Assembly: GCF_026410545.1 (NCBI RefSeq)
Contig: NZ_JAPMIT010000004.1
Coordinates: 248,001 to 312,000 of the forward strand
Direction of reading: 5' to 3'
Length of the DNA: 64,000 bases
Source: Microbacterium sp. STN6
GTDB taxonomy: Bacteria > Actinomycetota > Actinomycetes > Actinomycetales > Microbacteriaceae
This document shows positions 62,656 to 64,000 of this stretch, in pieces. Under the pieces are notes generated by a model. The model ran no database searches and was not told where the DNA came from. It saw only the letters and a program-made list of their open reading frames with translations. Position 1 is the first letter of the stretch, and each line of letters begins with the position of its first letter. The translations under genes and the position numbers were made by a program.

Positions 62656-64000
62656 ATGTCGAGCGTACGTGACGAGACCTTCGAGGTCTTGAGGGCCCAC
62701 GGGCTCACAACCGTCTTCGGCAACCCGGGGTCGAATGAGCTGCACTTTCTCGCCGGGCTGCCCGCCGACTTCCGTTACATACTCGGCCTGCACGAAGGCG
62801 TGGTGGTCGGCATGGCAGACGGCTACGCGCTCGCCACGGGCCGGCCCGCGTTCGTCAACCTGCACGCCGCGGCCGGCACCGGCAACGCCATGGGCGCCCT
62901 CGCCAACGCGTGGGCCTCGCACAGCCCCCTTGTCATCTCGGCGGGCCAGCAGGTGCGCGCCACCATCGGCGTCGAGCCGCTGCTCGCCAACACGGATGCC
63001 GCGCAGCTGCCGAAACCGCTCGTTCGCTTCAGCGCTGAGCCCGCCTCGGCCTCAGACGTGCCGCGCGTGATGGCTCAGGCCGTTCACGCCGCCACGAGTC
63101 ACCCCCGCGGCCCCGTGTACGTCTCGATTCCCTATGACGACTGGGCGCGGGAGGCCACCGGTGAGAGCGCGCACGTCGCGCTGCGGACGGTGAGCGAGGC
63201 CGCCTCGCCGTCGGCCGCCCAGGTCGCGGCACTGGTCGACCGATTCTCTCGCGCACAGAACCCCGTGCTCGTGGTCGGCGAAGACATCGACGCGACCGGC
63301 GCAAACGACCTCGCCGTCGCCCTGGCGGAGCGGCTGCGCATGCCGGCCTGGATCGCGCCCTCCGCCTCTCGCTGCCCGTTCCCCACGAGGCACCCGTCGT
63401 TCCGCGGCGTGCTCCCCGCGTCAGTTCGCGGCATCAGCGAGCTGCTCGCGGGCCACGACCTCGTCATCGTCGCCGGGGCTCCCGTGTTCCGCTACCACCA
63501 ATACGAGCCGGGGGAGTATCTGCCGGCGGGTGCCGAGCTCGTGCACCTCACCTCCGACGCGGACGAGGCGGCGAGGGCGCCGATGGGTGACGCCCTCATC
63601 GGCGATGTTCGCGCCATCCTCGATTCGGTTCTTGCCACGTTGTCTGAGGCCGACGGCCGTTCGATGCCCGACCCGCGCACGATCGCGCCTCTGGCTGCCA
63701 GGGCGACGGATGGCACGAGCCTCGACCCTGCCGAGGTCTTCGACGTGCTCAACGAGTGCACACCCGACGACGTGATCTACGTCAAGGAATCGACCTCGAC
63801 CACCAGCGTCTTCTGGGAGCGCATCGACATCAGCCGGCCCGGCAGCTACTTCTTCCCGGCTGCGGGCGGGCTGGGCTTCGGCATGCCCGCGGCGGTCGGC
63901 GTGCAGCTCGCGCATCCCGACCGCCGTGTCGTCGCGATCATCGGCGACGGCTCGGCCAACTACGGAATCACCGCCCTGTGGAGCGCCGCGACCTACCGCA
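62656..64000 (+). CDS. mdlC: Benzoylformate decarboxylase (3' end outside window)
   Basis: 448 residues present of about 525-530; the window ends inside the C-terminal ThDP domain. ATG at 62656 follows AAAGGACG. 'VFGNPGSNELHFL' and 'LHEGVVVGMADGYALATGRPAFVNLHAAAGTGNAMGAL' include the catalytic Glu and the His-70-like residue of MdlC. 'GDGSANYGITALWSAA' is the ThDP-Mg motif. It decarboxylates benzoylformate to benzaldehyde in mandelate breakdown, though related 2-oxo acids are possible. Divergent from a LysR gene. Confidence 0.9.
   Translation, partial: MSSVRDETFEVLRAHGLTTVFGNPGSNELHFLAGLPADFRYILGLHEGVVVGMADGYALATGRPAFVNLHAAAGTGNAMGALANAWASHSPLVISAGQQVRATIGVEPLLANTDAAQLPKPLVRFSAEPASASDVPRVMAQAVHAATSHPRGPVYVSIPYDDWAREATGESAHVALRTVSEAASPSAAQVAALVDRFSRAQNPVLVVGEDIDATGANDLAVALAERLRMPAWIAPSASRCPFPTRHPSFRGVLPASVRGISELLAGHDLVIVAGAPVFRYHQYEPGEYLPAGAELVHLTSDADEAARAPMGDALIGDVRAILDSVLATLSEADGRSMPDPRTIAPLAARATDGTSLDPAEVFDVLNECTPDDVIYVKESTSTTSVFWERIDISRPGSYFFPAAGGLGFGMPAAVGVQLAHPDRRVVAIIGDGSANYGITALWSAATYR

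Overview
The window is about 64 kb of high-GC, densely packed bacterial chromosome. The gene content points to Actinomycetota and most likely a member of the Microbacteriaceae: a mycothiol-dependent maleylpyruvate isomerase, GuaB3 beside GuaB, groES alone under CIRCE operators, DUF6350/DUF3817/DUF4190 membrane proteins, SURF1, UdgX, and many promoters whose -10 box lies exactly 6 nt before the start codon (leaderless transcripts). No rRNA, tRNA, IS element, prophage or CRISPR array was seen. All assignments come from reading the sequence; none was checked by database search.

Layout. 0-27 kb is mostly core metabolism: the end of a probable alpha-mannosidase, two small DUF4190-type membrane proteins, a THUMP-like methyltransferase, groES, rarD, guaB, a MalY-type aminotransferase, guaB3, glpD, a KhtTU-like K+/H+ antiport pair, SURF1, DUF3817, guaA, an acetate permease plus acs, BI-1, a GDPD phosphodiesterase, a UvrD/PcrA helicase, a FUSC protein and a two-component system. 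27.5-47.7 kb is a catabolic island. It holds an AMP-forming and an ADP-forming acyl-CoA synthetase, an acyl-CoA dehydrogenase, a MaoC hydratase, an SDR dehydrogenase, a thiolase, a hotdog thioesterase, an FAD aromatic hydroxylase, an FAH-family hydrolase, a five-gene branched-chain-type ABC importer, three MarR and one PaaX regulators, and a complete gentisate module (gentisate dioxygenase, fumarylpyruvate hydrolase, mycothiol-dependent maleylpyruvate isomerase). The simplest reading is import of an aromatic acid with an acyl side chain, CoA activation, beta-oxidative shortening, thioester release, ring hydroxylation to gentisate, and cleavage to fumarate and pyruvate. 48-64 kb returns to core genes (sucCD, udgX, DUF6350, purN-purH), then an Lrp regulator divergent from a membrane-anchored DDAH-like protein that has lost its catalytic residues, a heterodimeric ABC exporter preceded by a 28-codon leader ORF, and a LysR regulator divergent from a benzoylformate decarboxylase cut by the window end.

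Repeats. Intergenic regions carry several small repeat families that no standard feature explains. (i) An element of about 33 bp beginning GGTTGAGGAGCGC and ending GTCTCGAAACC (called R1 here) is present about nine times; it supplies stop codons to two genes and is read through as protein in another. (ii) An exactly 89-bp element with 16-bp inverted ends occurs twice, 31 kb apart, with unrelated interiors. (iii) A 31-bp element is found three times after BI-1. (iv) 13-, 14-, 22- and 31-bp tandem arrays occur, several of them abutting R1 copies.
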